A DNA stretch of 19,979 bases from JAUWOY01 sp034431315 (GTDB lineage Bacteria > Chloroflexota > Anaerolineae > VGOG01), in contig DAOUDK010000035.1 in assembly GCA_034431315.1 (NCBI GenBank), forward strand, positions 1-19,979. Direction: 5' to 3'. The first letter of the stretch is position 1. Each line of letters starts with the position of its first letter. A program made the position numbers and the translations under genes. The notes below the pieces were generated by a model that saw only the letters and a list, made by a program, of their open reading frames with translations, searched no databases and was not told the origin of the DNA. Of this stretch, positions 6,425 to 15,264 are shown piece by piece.

Positions 6425-7787
6425 AGATAGTCTCCAAAAGATCTTCGGTGACCGTCTCGCCAGTGATCTCGCCCAAAACATTCGCGGCCGAGGTGAGATC
6501 AATGGCCACGAAGTCGGCGGGCATCCCTCGCGCGTGAGCCTCCTGGGCACTGGCCAGGTGATCCGAAGCCCGCTTCAAGATGTCCTTGTGGCGGGGGCTG
6601 GAGACCAAGGGCTCATCGGAGGCCAGCACCTGGCCAGAGAAGACGACCTCCACAATCGCCTCCTCCAACTCCTCTAATCCCTCTCCTGTCAGAGCCGATA
6701 TCTCCACCCGCGTCGCCTCAGGCAGAATGTCAAAGTCACCCCCCGCTCGAGGCAGATCAATCTTGTTGACCACCAGGATGGCGGTCTTGCCCGCGGCCAG
6801 GCCAGCGATCTGGTGGTCAGCTTCGGCGATAGGCTCGCTGCCGTCTACGACCAGGAGGGCCAGGTCGGCCTGATCCAGCGCGCTCCGGCTGCGCTCGATG
6901 CCCAACTGCTCGATGACGTCTTCCGTCTCGGCGACGATGCCAGCGGTGTCCACCAGAACCAAAGGGATGCCCTGCAAGTTGAGGGTCTCCTCCAGGGTGT
7001 CGCGGGTTGTGCCGGGTATGGGGGTGACGATGGCCCGGCTGGTGCGCAAGAGGGCGTTGAGCAAAGACGACTTGCCCACGTTCGGCCTGCCGACGATGGC
7101 GGTGCGGATTCCCTGGCGGTAGATGATCCCCCGGTCGGCGTGGGCCAGCAGCTTCTCCAACTGCCGGCGCGCGCCTTCCAGATCGGGCGCGATGTCCCGC
7201 TCTGGGATCTCATCATCCTCGAAATCAATGGTCGCCTCCAGGTAGGCCAAAACGTCTATGAGCTGTCCGCGCACAGCCCGAACCTGGTCGGAGAGCCGCC
7301 CTTCTAACTGGCCCACGGCCACCCTGAGCCCGGCCTCGGTCTTGGCGCGCACGATGTCCAGCACCGCTTCGGCCTGGGCCAGGTCTATCCTGCCGTTGAT
7401 GAAGGCCCGCAGCGTGAACTCGCCTGCGGAGGCCAGCCGCGCCCCCTGGCGCAGGCAGAGCTCCAGAGTACGGCGCAGGGGAACGATGCCGCCGTGGCAG
7501 TTGATCTCGGCTACGTCCTGGCGGGTGTAGGTGCGGGGAGCCTTCATGTAGGAAGCCAGCACTTCGTCAACGACCTCGGCGGTTTCGGGGTCAACGACGT
7601 GGCCGTAGTGGAGGTAGTTTGGAGTTTGGAGTTTGAAGTTTGGAGTTTGAAGTTTGGTAGGTTTGCCCTTGACGAAAATTTTCTGCAGGATGGCTAGAGC
7701 CTCAGGCCCGCTCATCCTGACGATGCCGATCCCTCCCTCGCCGATGGGGGTAGAGATGGCGGCGATTGTGTCATCTAAGCTATACAT
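6399..7787 (-). CDS. mnmE: tRNA modification GTPase MnmE
   Basis: MnmE, with MnmG, modifies the wobble uridine of certain tRNAs (cmnm5U). The 462-aa product has the N-terminal folate-binding domain (DTIAAISTPIGEGGIGIVRMSG is recognisable). The central helical domain carries an inserted G domain with GRPNVGKS (233-240), TTRD (260-263), DTAG (280-283) and NKID (341-344). The product ends in FCVGK, with the catalytic Cys at 459. Residues 44-58 consist of a repeated KLQTPNF/KLQTPNY, encoded by a 7-nt-period array (7618-7659) inserted in frame in the N-terminal domain. The gene's 3' end overlaps the convergent nucleotidyltransferase gene by 26 nt. It lies on the same strand as, and 112 nt after, the lytic transglycosylase gene. 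Confidence 0.96.
   Translation of the reverse strand: MYSLDDTIAAISTPIGEGGIGIVRMSGPEALAILQKIFVKGKPTKLQTPNFKLQTPNYLHYGHVVDPETAEVVDEVLASYMKAPRTYTRQDVAEINCHGGIVPLRRTLELCLRQGARLASAGEFTLRAFINGRIDLAQAEAVLDIVRAKTEAGLRVAVGQLEGRLSDQVRAVRGQLIDVLAYLEATIDFEDDEIPERDIAPDLEGARRQLEKLLAHADRGIIYRQGIRTAIVGRPNVGKSSLLNALLRTSRAIVTPIPGTTRDTLEETLNLQGIPLVLVDTAGIVAETEDVIEQLGIERSRSALDQADLALLVVDGSEPIAEADHQIAGLAAGKTAILVVNKIDLPRAGGDFDILPEATRVEISALTGEGLEELEEAIVEVVFSGQVLASDEPLVSSPRHKDILKRASDHLASAQEAHARGMPADFVAIDLTSAANVLGEITGETVTEDLLETIFSEFCVGK
7618..7659 (-). repeat. 7-nt-period array inside mnmE (TTTGGAG type)
   Basis: On the plus strand the units read TTTGGAG, TTTGGAG, TTTGAAG, TTTGGAG, TTTGAAG, TTTGGTA. Three units equal 21 nt, so the frame is kept and the array encodes a repeated 7-residue peptide in MnmE. 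It falls where family members have a variable linker before the HYGH strand. Confidence 0.85.
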
Positions 7788-7807
7788 GTTGCACCCTCAA
7801 CGAACAG

Positions 7808-7887
7808 AATGCGTATTGCGTAGTGCGTATTGCGTGGGTCTCAACGGAATACGAAATACGCAATACGCCCCGCAACACGCAATACAT
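7808..7887. repeat. Inverted pair of 7-nt-period arrays between slt and mnmE
   Basis: AATGCGT, ATTGCGT, AGTGCGT, ATTGCGT (7808-7835) face AATACGA, AATACGC, AATACGC, AACACGC, AATACAT (7848-7887). The second set is the reverse complement of the first, so the transcript of the 112-nt gap between the lytic transglycosylase stop and the mnmE start could fold into a long hairpin. Confidence 0.75.
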
Positions 7888-7899
7888 CACTACTCTCCG

Positions 7900-10629
7900 C
7901 TATTCTTCTCCATAAAGCTCACAATACTTTGCATAGTGCTCATAGACCTTTTCAACGTAGAGGCTGGTCTCGGCCTTGGATATGCTCTCCACGAAGAGGT
8001 CTTCGTCACCATTCCCTGTTAGCTCCAGCCAACGTCTTGCATTGCCAGGCCCGCCATTGTAGGCGGCCAGGGCAGCGAAAATGCTATTGTCAAAATCCCT
8101 CAATTGTCGGGCCAGGTACCAGGCCCCGAACTTCACATTAAGGTAAGGCCGATAGAGATGCACGTTTTTGTAGTCTGGCCAGCGCAACTGGAGGGCAATC
8201 CACTCCCCAGTGGCGGGGATAACCTGAGTTAGACCTTGCGCACTAGCCCAGGAGGTGGCCTGCCCTTCGAAGAGGCTCTCCTGCCAGATGAGAGCGAAGA
8301 GAACCAAAGGATCAAAGCCATTAGCCTGGGCCTCGGCCAGCACCAGATCATGGAAGTAGAGGGGGTAAATCAAGCGTTGCAAAAAGCGCGGCGCCTGGCT
8401 GACCGACTCGGCGGGGGAAAGCATGATCAGCCGCCTGGCACAAAGGATGGATAGACGATACACACCCCGCTCGCGGAAAGCTAAAGCCAGTTGATAGAGA
8501 GTCAAGGGATCAGTAAGCACTTCTTTGCGCAAGACATCGAATTCTGCTCTGGTTTCCCCCAGCAGGCCCACCGCCAGCAACTCCTGGCCCCGCTGGAAGC
8601 GCGAATCCTCTTCTGTCGCGGGGCTCAGACTAGCCAGCTCATCATCGCTGCCAATACCCTCTACCCAAGTAGCCAGCCAGGCTTCGGCCGCCTCTCGCTC
8701 GGCCGCCTCGTCAGGCGAGACCACAACACCGCTATCGGAAGGCCAGAGAGCGCTCCCCTTCTGATATAAGTGTCTGGCTCGTAGGCCGTAATACCCCTCC
8801 TTGTCTGCAGACGCCACCTTCTCCAGGTAAGTACGAGCCTCCCCTACTCTGTCCAGCTTGATCAGCGCCTTTCCTACCCAAAAGAGGGTTGGAGTACGTA
8901 GGTCGGATTCCTCGTAAGTATCCAGCAGTTTCTGCCAGGCTTCAATGGCTTTCTCGCCTTCATCCAAACGATAATGGCACAGTCCCGCCTGGAAGAGGGC
9001 GGTTGCGGCGTGCTTTCCCTGAGGGTATCTGGCCTGCAAATCCAGGTAACCGCGGGCGGCTTCGGCGTAATCCTTATCCGCCTCGGAGAGGGAGGCCGCC
9101 CGCCAAAGCGCCTCCTCCGCCAAGTCGTGACCTGGGTAGAGCTGCGCAAACTCTCGATAGGTGCTCAGAGCCTCGTCATGCCGACCTTGGCTGACGAGAG
9201 CCTTAGCCTTCCCCAGCCAGGCGTAGCCAAAATAGCTGCTCGTGGGGTAAGAGTCAAGGAGAGCGTCAAACGCGCTCATGGCCGATTCATAAGAACCTAC
9301 CGCCAGGTAAGCAAAACCGATGTAGTAGTAAGCATCGCCCGTATGATTTGGGTTACTCTCGATGTAGCGGAAGAAGGCCCGGATAGCTGGCCAGTAAGCG
9401 CCAGCATAGTAATCCACCAGCCCTCGCTGGTAGTCATCCACCTCGACGCCGGCTTCCACCAACTCCACTAACGCCTGATAAGCATACCAGGCCTGAGGGT
9501 AGCGATCCACCGCTTGCAAGAAGTGCTGGTGGGCCTCCTGTGTCTTCCCCCACTTCAGGTAGGCCTGGCCGACCCGGTACTCAAACTTGGCCCGCTGGTC
9601 GTTCTTCTCCGCTTTTCTGAGAAGGGCCTCATACCAGGTGATGGCCTCAGCATACCTGGCAGCGGTTGAATAAGTATCGGCCACCTTCTCCATGAGCTGA
9701 ATTTCCCGATCAGAGCCTGGGGATTCTCTGAGAGCTTCCCTATAGGCCGCGATAGCTGGAGGGTAATCCTCCAGGTTCACGTAGCAGTCGCCGATGAGCT
9801 CGTGTACGTAGCCGGCTATGACATCTCTCTGAGCCAGGTACTGGCGGTAGTATTCGATGGCCGTCGTGCAATCGCCCATCCGTTCATAACTTGTAGCCAT
9901 ACGAAAGATAGCTTGGGCGCCGCGCTCATCGTCAGGATAATCCTGCAGGAATCTCTCGAGGGCCTCCTCCGCCAGTTGATAGTCCCCATTCAGAAAGTGA
10001 GTTTCGCCGATGAGGAAACTGGCCTCCCTGGTTCCCTCCTCCGCAGCCTTGTTAGATAGAACTGCCTCGTATTCAGCGATGGCCCGTTCGTAGTCGCCAT
10101 TTCTCTGGTAAGTCCGCCCTGCCTCCAGGCGCTCGGCTGGCCGAGGCGTCGGGGTGGGGGTAAGGGTGGGTGTGGGGGTGGGGGTGAGAGTAGAAGTGGG
10201 CGTTAGCGTAGGTGTAGGGGTAAGCGTAGGTGTGGGGGTGAGAGTAGAAGTGGGCGTTAGCGTAGGTGTAGGGGTGCGGGTGGAGGTGGGCGTAGATGTA
10301 TGTGTAGAAGTGAGAGTAGGTGTGGGTGTGCGGGTGGTAGTAGGAGTAGAGGTAGGAGTAAGAATGAGCGTGGGTGTAGGTGCAGACGTGGGCGTGACTA
10401 TCGGTACTGGCGTAGTTGTAGGGGATGGTGCGTTCTTCTGTCTCCGGCAACCCATGACCGTGCAAGCCAAAGCCAATGAGATTGCTATGATTTTCCAATA
10501 TGACAGCGAATTTCGAGGATTTACCGAATTTGGCGTCGTGAATTCGGTGAATCCTTTCGATTCGCTGTCATATCCGCCCAACAGCCATCTAATAATACTC
10601 AACAGAGAGACCGCCGTTCTCCAATTCAT
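7900..10629 (-). CDS. Lytic transglycosylase lipoprotein (SLT/GH23 domain, TPR repeats)
   Basis: The enzyme family cleaves peptidoglycan between MurNAc and GlcNAc. The 909-aa product has a hydrophobic stretch ending in a lipobox (VMGC, Cys61), then a Thr/Pro-rich linker at about 68-167 made of TPTP repeats. A long TPR superhelix covers about 168-740, as in Slt70-type enzymes and YbgF-like proteins. The C-terminal SLT domain has the catalytic Glu in WQESLF (about E784), GLTQVIPATG and AAYNGGPGN. The signal segment begins only around residue 44. Residues 21-43 are encoded by a 76-bp palindrome, so the original N-terminus was probably shorter. A promoter places the transcript start on the ATG itself. 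It is likely anchored on the outer face of the membrane. Confidence 0.9.
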   Translation of the reverse strand: MNWRTAVSLLSIIRWLLGGYDSESKGFTEFTTPNSVNPRNSLSYWKIIAISLALACTVMGCRRQKNAPSPTTTPVPIVTPTSAPTPTLILTPTSTPTTTRTPTPTLTSTHTSTPTSTRTPTPTLTPTSTLTPTPTLTPTPTLTPTSTLTPTPTPTLTPTPTPRPAERLEAGRTYQRNGDYERAIAEYEAVLSNKAAEEGTREASFLIGETHFLNGDYQLAEEALERFLQDYPDDERGAQAIFRMATSYERMGDCTTAIEYYRQYLAQRDVIAGYVHELIGDCYVNLEDYPPAIAAYREALRESPGSDREIQLMEKVADTYSTAARYAEAITWYEALLRKAEKNDQRAKFEYRVGQAYLKWGKTQEAHQHFLQAVDRYPQAWYAYQALVELVEAGVEVDDYQRGLVDYYAGAYWPAIRAFFRYIESNPNHTGDAYYYIGFAYLAVGSYESAMSAFDALLDSYPTSSYFGYAWLGKAKALVSQGRHDEALSTYREFAQLYPGHDLAEEALWRAASLSEADKDYAEAARGYLDLQARYPQGKHAATALFQAGLCHYRLDEGEKAIEAWQKLLDTYEESDLRTPTLFWVGKALIKLDRVGEARTYLEKVASADKEGYYGLRARHLYQKGSALWPSDSGVVVSPDEAAEREAAEAWLATWVEGIGSDDELASLSPATEEDSRFQRGQELLAVGLLGETRAEFDVLRKEVLTDPLTLYQLALAFRERGVYRLSILCARRLIMLSPAESVSQAPRFLQRLIYPLYFHDLVLAEAQANGFDPLVLFALIWQESLFEGQATSWASAQGLTQVIPATGEWIALQLRWPDYKNVHLYRPYLNVKFGAWYLARQLRDFDNSIFAALAAYNGGPGNARRWLELTGNGDEDLFVESISKAETSLYVEKVYEHYAKYCELYGEE
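10152..10432 (-). repeat. Thr/Pro-coding tandem low-complexity repeat
   Basis: Degenerate 6-nt and 12-nt units, on the plus strand GTGGGGGTGAGAGT-like, encode the TPTP linker of the lipoprotein. One 30-40-nt block (GTAGAAGTGGGCGTTAGCGT) occurs twice near 10191 and 10245. This stretch is prone to slippage, so the linker length probably varies between strains. Confidence 0.8.
10498..10573. repeat. 76-bp near-perfect palindrome in the lipoprotein N-terminal region
   Basis: The outer 14 bases of each arm (ATATGACAGCGAAT and its complement) match exactly. Further in, the arms share GGATT-ACCGAATT with single mismatches. The element is read in frame as residues 21-43 of the lytic transglycosylase, before the lipobox segment. 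It looks like a small inserted palindromic element. Confidence 0.85.
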
Positions 10630-10635
10630 ACCCTT

Positions 10636-10664
10636 ATTATCCCCACATTGGCGAGGATTGTCAA
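10636..10664 (-). promoter_or_regulatory. Promoter for the lytic transglycosylase, apparently leaderless
   Basis: On the minus strand TTGACA (10659-10664) and GATAAT (10636-10641) are 17 nt apart. Six bases separate the -10 box from the ATG at 10629. A normal start position would be the A of that ATG, so the mRNA would have no leader. Confidence 0.7.
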
Positions 10665-10675
10665 CTTACGTGAGT

Positions 10676-10704
10676 TTGACAAAATGCCCTAGATATGTTA
10701 CTAT
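10676..10704 (+). promoter_or_regulatory. Promoter for the SAM-riboswitch transcript
   Basis: A perfect TTGACA at 10676-10681 and TACTAT at 10699-10704 are 17 nt apart. The start of transcription should lie near 10711, about 22 nt before the riboswitch P1 stem. Its -35 box is only 11 nt from the -35 box of the divergent promoter. Confidence 0.8.
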
Positions 10705-10732
10705 AAGCCCCAACAACTTGATAATCTGGACA

Positions 10733-10908
10733 CTCTTATCCAGAGGGGTGGAGGGACCGGCCCTGCGAAACCCCGGCAACCGGTTTGGAGATTAGATATT
10801 GGATATTGGAGGTTGGATACGTAGAAAGTTCCCGTTCTCCAACTTCCAACTTCCAAACAAGGTGCCAATTCCGGCAGAGCGCTGCTCCGGCGCTCTGGAA
10901 GATGAGGG
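10733..10908 (+). promoter_or_regulatory. SAM-I (S-box) riboswitch with an extended P3 hairpin
   Basis: The conserved S-box core is easy to read: CTTATCCAGAG, GGTGGAGGGACCGGCCC, CCCCGGCAACC, GGTGCCAATTCC and GAAGATGAG. P1 pairs 10733-10740 with 10901-10908 (two G-U pairs), and P4 pairs CAGAGCGC at 10875-10882 with 10890-10897. The RNA binds S-adenosylmethionine and turns the downstream genes off by termination. Between GGCAACC (ending 10781) and GGTGCC (10861) lie 79 nt instead of the usual short P3 hairpin. They consist of 7-nt-period repeats that pair with each other. mtnA follows, which agrees with control by SAM. Confidence 0.95.
10784..10858 (+). repeat. Inverted 7-nt-period arrays inside riboswitch P3
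   Basis: TTTGGAG, ATTAGAT, ATTGGAT, ATTGGAG, GTTGGAT (10784-10818) face a complementary set (about 10835-10858) that reads GTTTGGA, AGTTGGA, AGTTGGA on the minus strand. Together they build a long imperfect hairpin at the P3 position. Confidence 0.8.
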
Positions 10909-10923
10909 GTAATCTTAACTTTC

Positions 10924-10948
10924 TCTCTCATCAATAGAGAGATTTTTT
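10924..10948 (+). terminator. Rho-independent terminator of the SAM riboswitch
   Basis: TCTCTC (10924-10929) pairs with GAGAGA (10937-10942) and six T follow. CTCATC at 10927-10932, part of the 5' arm and loop, can instead pair with GATGAG at 10901-10906, the 3' strand of P1. This gives the classic antiterminator: without SAM P1 opens, GATGAG takes CTCATC, and transcription continues into mtnA. Confidence 0.92.
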
Positions 10949-10972
10949 GTTGTCTGGTGAGGATGTGCAATT

Positions 10973-12062
<1,090 letters not shown>

Positions 12063-12076
<14 letters not shown>

Positions 12077-13103
12077 ACCCAAGCTGTTGCCCCTGCACCT
12101 CGGCAGCCTCCCCCACACTGATCCACAAGCCGCTTGTGACCTGATATTGGAGAGTTTTGCCCAGATCTCCACCTGGCCACAACTGCCCAGGCGCGCCTTC
12201 CTGGAGAACATGTACGCTCAGTTCAGTGAGGGCTTCCCCGGCGTGGTGCTGGAGGACGAGCGAATCTACGTGGATCGGAGTCGAGACCTGGACCCCGACC
12301 TGGAGCGTCTTTACCTGGCCTACCTGGAAAACGATTTGAGCTACGGCGCCCTCGGCGCTGACTACGCGGCTGGCCTGGCGACATTCTCCCAGGCGCTATC
12401 GACCAGCGACCGCCAGCCGATGGTGGTGAAGGGCCAGGTGACGGGGCCCATCAGTTGGGGGCTCACCGTGGTTGATCAAGATCGCCGCCCCGTGCTCTAC
12501 GACGACATCCTGGCCGACGCCCTGGCCAAGCACCTCCGCCTCAAGGCCGCCTGGCAGGAGCAAGAGCTGCGCCAGATAGCGCCGACGACCATAGTTTTCA
12601 TTGACGAGCCATACATGAGCGCGTTCGGCTCGGCCTACATTTCGCTGAACAGAGATCAGGTGGTCATGCTCCTGGAGGAGGTTTTCGCCGGCCTGACGGG
12701 GCTCAAAGGCACCCACTGCTGCGGCAACACCGACTGGTCCGTCCTGCTCTCCACCTCAGCAGAGATAATCAGCTTCGACACCTACCATTACGCCCAGGTC
12801 TTTGCCCTGTACGCCGAAGAAGTGAGGGCCTTCCTGAAGCGCGGGGGCATCATCGCCTGGGGCATCGTCCCTGCGGATAACGAAGAGGCTTTGATGAGTG
12901 AGACAGTGGAGAGCCTGGTGGCACGATTGTACGAGGCGATGGACCTTTTGGTGAGGAAGGGCATCAGCTTTGATGATCTCATCAACTCCTCGCTGATCAC
13001 TCCTTCCTGTGGCCTGCGCACCCTCTCGGAGGAAGCAGCGAAGCGCGCCTTCGAGCTGACAGTGGGGGTCTCGGAAACGATGAGGGAGAAATATGGTGCT
13101 TAA
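12063..13103 (+). CDS. Core-MetE-like (cobalamin-independent methionine synthase C-terminal domain) protein
   Basis: The 346-aa product corresponds to the catalytic barrel of MetE without the N-terminal half. Zinc-ligand positions are visible: H218 and C220 in GTHCCGNTD, and C316 in TPSCGLRTLSEEAAKRA. The IDEP motif (180-183) is the conserved MetE block. The usual third ligand Glu may be an Asp (D239). Short MetE-like proteins of this type make methionine from homocysteine using a corrinoid or other methyl donor; which donor is used here is unknown. ATG 12063 is chosen because AAGGAG lies 6 nt upstream; a TTG at 12057 is ignored. It follows mtnA under the SAM riboswitch, which fits a methionine-related role. 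Its end overlaps rfbF by 11 nt. Confidence 0.82.
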
Positions 13104-13884
13104 CCCAAAGAAAGTGGTCATACTCTGCGGCGGGAAGGGTACCCGCATGGAACACGAGACTGAGTTTCGGCCCAAGCCGCTGGTGCCTATCGGCGGCAAG
13201 CCCATCCTGTGGCACATCATGAAGACCTATGCCCACCACGGCTACAACGATTTCGTGCTGTGCCTGGGCTACAAAGGCGAGATGGTCAAGCGCTACTTCC
13301 TGGACTACGAGTGCATGACCAGGGACTTCACCATCGCCCTGGGGGCCGAGCGTGAGCTTGCCTTCCATGACGCCCATGGGGAGGAGGACTTCACCGTCAC
13401 CCTGGCCAATACCGGCCTGGAGACCTACACTGGCGGCCGCATCAAGCGGATCGAGAAGTACATCGAAGAGGACATCTTCTTCGCCAGCTACGGCGACGGC
13501 GTGGCCAACATAGACATCGCCGCCCTGCTGAGGCTCCACAAGGAGATGGGAAGAATCGCCACCGTGACCGGAGTGCACCCCTTCTCTCGTTTCGGCGTAG
13601 TGCAAAGCGATGGCCGGGGCCTGGTCACGGCCTTCAAAGAGAAGCCACAAGTGAACGGCCTGGTGAGTGGCGGCTTCTTTGTCTTCAACCGAGAGGTGTT
13701 CGACTACCTCAATGAGAACAGCGTCCTCGAAAAGGAGCCTCTGGAGCAACTGGCCGCCGATGGGCAACTGGCCGTCTATCGTCACGACGGCTTCTGGCAG
13801 TGCATGGACACGAGAACTGATCTGCGCATCCTGAACGAGCTGTGGGCGTCGGGTAACGCGCCGTGGAAGATTTGGGAACGATGA
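13093..13884 (+). CDS. rfbF: Glucose-1-phosphate cytidylyltransferase
   Basis: The enzyme makes CDP-glucose from CTP and glucose-1-phosphate, the entry to CDP-dideoxyhexoses. The 263-aa product starts with the nucleotidyltransferase loop VVILCGGKGTRM and the RPKPLVPIGGKP motif. It continues with ASYGDGVANIDI (metal-binding Asp) and ends in GFWQCMDTRTDLRILNELW, which is typical of RfbF. GAGGGAG precedes the ATG, which lies inside the end of the MetE-like gene. Directly after its stop comes a 7-nt-period array and a C/G-run element, then rfbG. Confidence 0.93.
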   Translation: MVLNPKKVVILCGGKGTRMEHETEFRPKPLVPIGGKPILWHIMKTYAHHGYNDFVLCLGYKGEMVKRYFLDYECMTRDFTIALGAERELAFHDAHGEEDFTVTLANTGLETYTGGRIKRIEKYIEEDIFFASYGDGVANIDIAALLRLHKEMGRIATVTGVHPFSRFGVVQSDGRGLVTAFKEKPQVNGLVSGGFFVFNREVFDYLNENSVLEKEPLEQLAADGQLAVYRHDGFWQCMDTRTDLRILNELWASGNAPWKIWER

Positions 13885-13908
13885 AGTTCAAAGCTCAAAG
13901 TTCAAAGT
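13884..13908 (+). repeat. 7-nt-period array (AAGTTCA type) after rfbF
   Basis: AAGTTCA, AAGCTCA, AAGTTCA, AAGTCGC begin on the last base of the rfbF stop. The same unit types recur at 16210-16241 near the rfbH start. Confidence 0.8.
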
Positions 13909-13909
13909 C

Positions 13910-13948
13910 GCTTCCCCCCCAGAGTTGGGGGGGACTGAGGGGGGGCTT
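13910..13948 (+). repeat. 39-bp C/G-run element, left copy
   Basis: The element has runs of seven C, seven G and seven G, separated by AGAGTT and ACTGA. Its reverse complement occurs at 17660-17698 with one mismatch in 39 (read by eye). The two inverted copies bracket rfbG, the antitoxin, the epimerase and rfbH. The final G-run ends 9 nt before the rfbG ATG and is the only purine-rich stretch there. Confidence 0.88.
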
Positions 13949-13954
13949 AATCCC

Positions 13955-14947
13955 ATGTTCAAATGGCAGGATAGAAACGTCTTCGTCACCGGCTGCACTG
14001 GCATCCTGGGTTCCTGGCTGACCAGGGCCTTGGTTGATCGGGGGGCCAACGTGGTGGGGCTGATCTACGACGAGGACCCCCGATCGCAACTCGTCCGCTC
14101 TGGCTACGACAAGCGTATCATCCGCGTGCGCGGCTCGGTTACTGACTACGCCCTGATGGAGCGGGTCTTCAACGAATACGAAGTGGACACCTGCTTCCAC
14201 CTGGCGGCCCAGGCCCTGGTCACCGTCGCCAACCGTGCTCCGCTGTCCACCTTTGAGACCAACGTCAAGGGAACGTGGACCGTGCTGGAAGCTGCCCGCC
14301 GCTGCCCAACCCTCACACGATTGGTGATCGCTTCCAGCGATAAAGCCTACGGGGAACACGAGGTTCTACCCTACAGCGAGGACGCGCCGCTGCAGGGGCG
14401 GCATCCCTACGACGTCTCCAAGTCCTGCGCCGATCTCATCGCCCTGGCCTACGTCGAGACCTACGGCCTGCCGCTGGGCATCACTCGCTGCGGGAACATC
14501 TACGGCGGCGGCGACCTGCATTGGGATCGGGTAGTGCCGTGCACCATCCGCTCCGTGCTGCAGGGCGAACGCCCCATCGTGCGCAGCGATGGCACACTGA
14601 CGCGCGATTATCTCTACATCGAGGACATCGTCAGCGCCTACATCCTGCTAGCCGAGCACCTGGACGACCCCGCGATCCGGGGGCAAGCCTTCAACTTCGG
14701 CCTCAACGATCCCAAGACGGTGTTGGAGGTCATCGAGGCCATCCTGGAGGCGGCTGGCCGTACGGACCTGGAGCCCATCATTCTCAACCAGTCCCTCCAC
14801 GAGATACGTCATCAATACCTTAGCAGCGAGAAGGCTCAACGGCTGCTGGGCTGGGAGCCACAGTGGACGCTGGAGGCTGGTTTGCGGGAGACCCTGGACT
14901 GGTATCGGGAGTTCTTTGCTGATGAGGAAGAGGAGAATACGAGATGA
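13955..14947 (+). CDS. rfbG: CDP-glucose 4,6-dehydratase
   Basis: The enzyme oxidises CDP-glucose to CDP-4-keto-6-deoxyglucose with NAD. The 330-aa product is an extended SDR with the NAD loop VFVTGCTGILGSWL (residues 9-22). It has SSDKAYGEHEVLPY with the catalytic Ser/Asp region and YDVSKSCADLIA with the Tyr-XXX-Lys pair. It also has TRCGNIYGGGDLHWDRVVP, which is characteristic of RfbG rather than of dTDP-glucose dehydratases. The ATG at 13955 (MFKWQDRNVFV) is chosen; an upstream TTG at 13925 would read through the C/G-run element. It overlaps the following Phd-like gene by 4 nt. Confidence 0.9.
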   Translation: MFKWQDRNVFVTGCTGILGSWLTRALVDRGANVVGLIYDEDPRSQLVRSGYDKRIIRVRGSVTDYALMERVFNEYEVDTCFHLAAQALVTVANRAPLSTFETNVKGTWTVLEAARRCPTLTRLVIASSDKAYGEHEVLPYSEDAPLQGRHPYDVSKSCADLIALAYVETYGLPLGITRCGNIYGGGDLHWDRVVPCTIRSVLQGERPIVRSDGTLTRDYLYIEDIVSAYILLAEHLDDPAIRGQAFNFGLNDPKTVLEVIEAILEAAGRTDLEPIILNQSLHEIRHQYLSSEKAQRLLGWEPQWTLEAGLRETLDWYREFFADEEEENTR

Positions 14948-15264
14948 CTGAAGAAAAGCAGGCGAAAGAAGCGCGGCTAGCCTACAGGGCTGCGCCCGCA
15001 GACTGGGTAGAGCCGATCATCCTCAAACGGGATGGGCAACCGGTATTTGTAGTTCTTCCCTTTGAGGAGTATCGTCGGCTGCGGGATCTGGCAGAGCGCG
15101 CGCGGGTTGAAGCAGAGACCGGGTGGAAGGAGCGGTTTGACCGTCTCCTGGCAGATGTTCACAGCCGCCCAACTCAGTACTCGCCCGAAGAGATAGAAGC
15201 TGAAATCACCATTGCCATGAACGAAGTCAAGGAGATGCGTCGTGCCCGTCGTGGTGGTCGTTGA
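14944..15264 (+). CDS. Phd/YefM-like antitoxin, orphan
   Basis: The 106-aa protein has the Phd-type core VEPIILKRDGQPVFVVLPFE followed by EYRRLRDLAERARVEAE. A long charged helical tail (SPEEIEAEITIAMNEVKEMR) follows, of the kind that wraps around a toxin. Such antitoxins normally precede a PIN or RelE-type toxin. Here only a 13-codon start of a PIN-like frame remains (15242-15283). The gene overlaps rfbG by 4 nt and precedes the epimerase by 15 nt, so it sits within a sugar operon. It may persist as an antitoxin without a target or as a repressor. Confidence 0.82.
   Translation: MTEEKQAKEARLAYRAAPADWVEPIILKRDGQPVFVVLPFEEYRRLRDLAERARVEAETGWKERFDRLLADVHSRPTQYSPEEIEAEITIAMNEVKEMRRARRGGR

Noticed and set aside
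10154..10795. Plus-strand frame rich in Gly-Val repeats
   Set aside because: It is the complement of the Thr/Pro linker of the lipoprotein and runs through the promoters and the riboswitch; it has no independent support.
13910..13948. Rho-independent terminator between rfbF and rfbG
   Set aside because: The C/G runs can form a hairpin but no T-run follows, and the same element recurs inverted in a coding region, so it is treated as a repeat.
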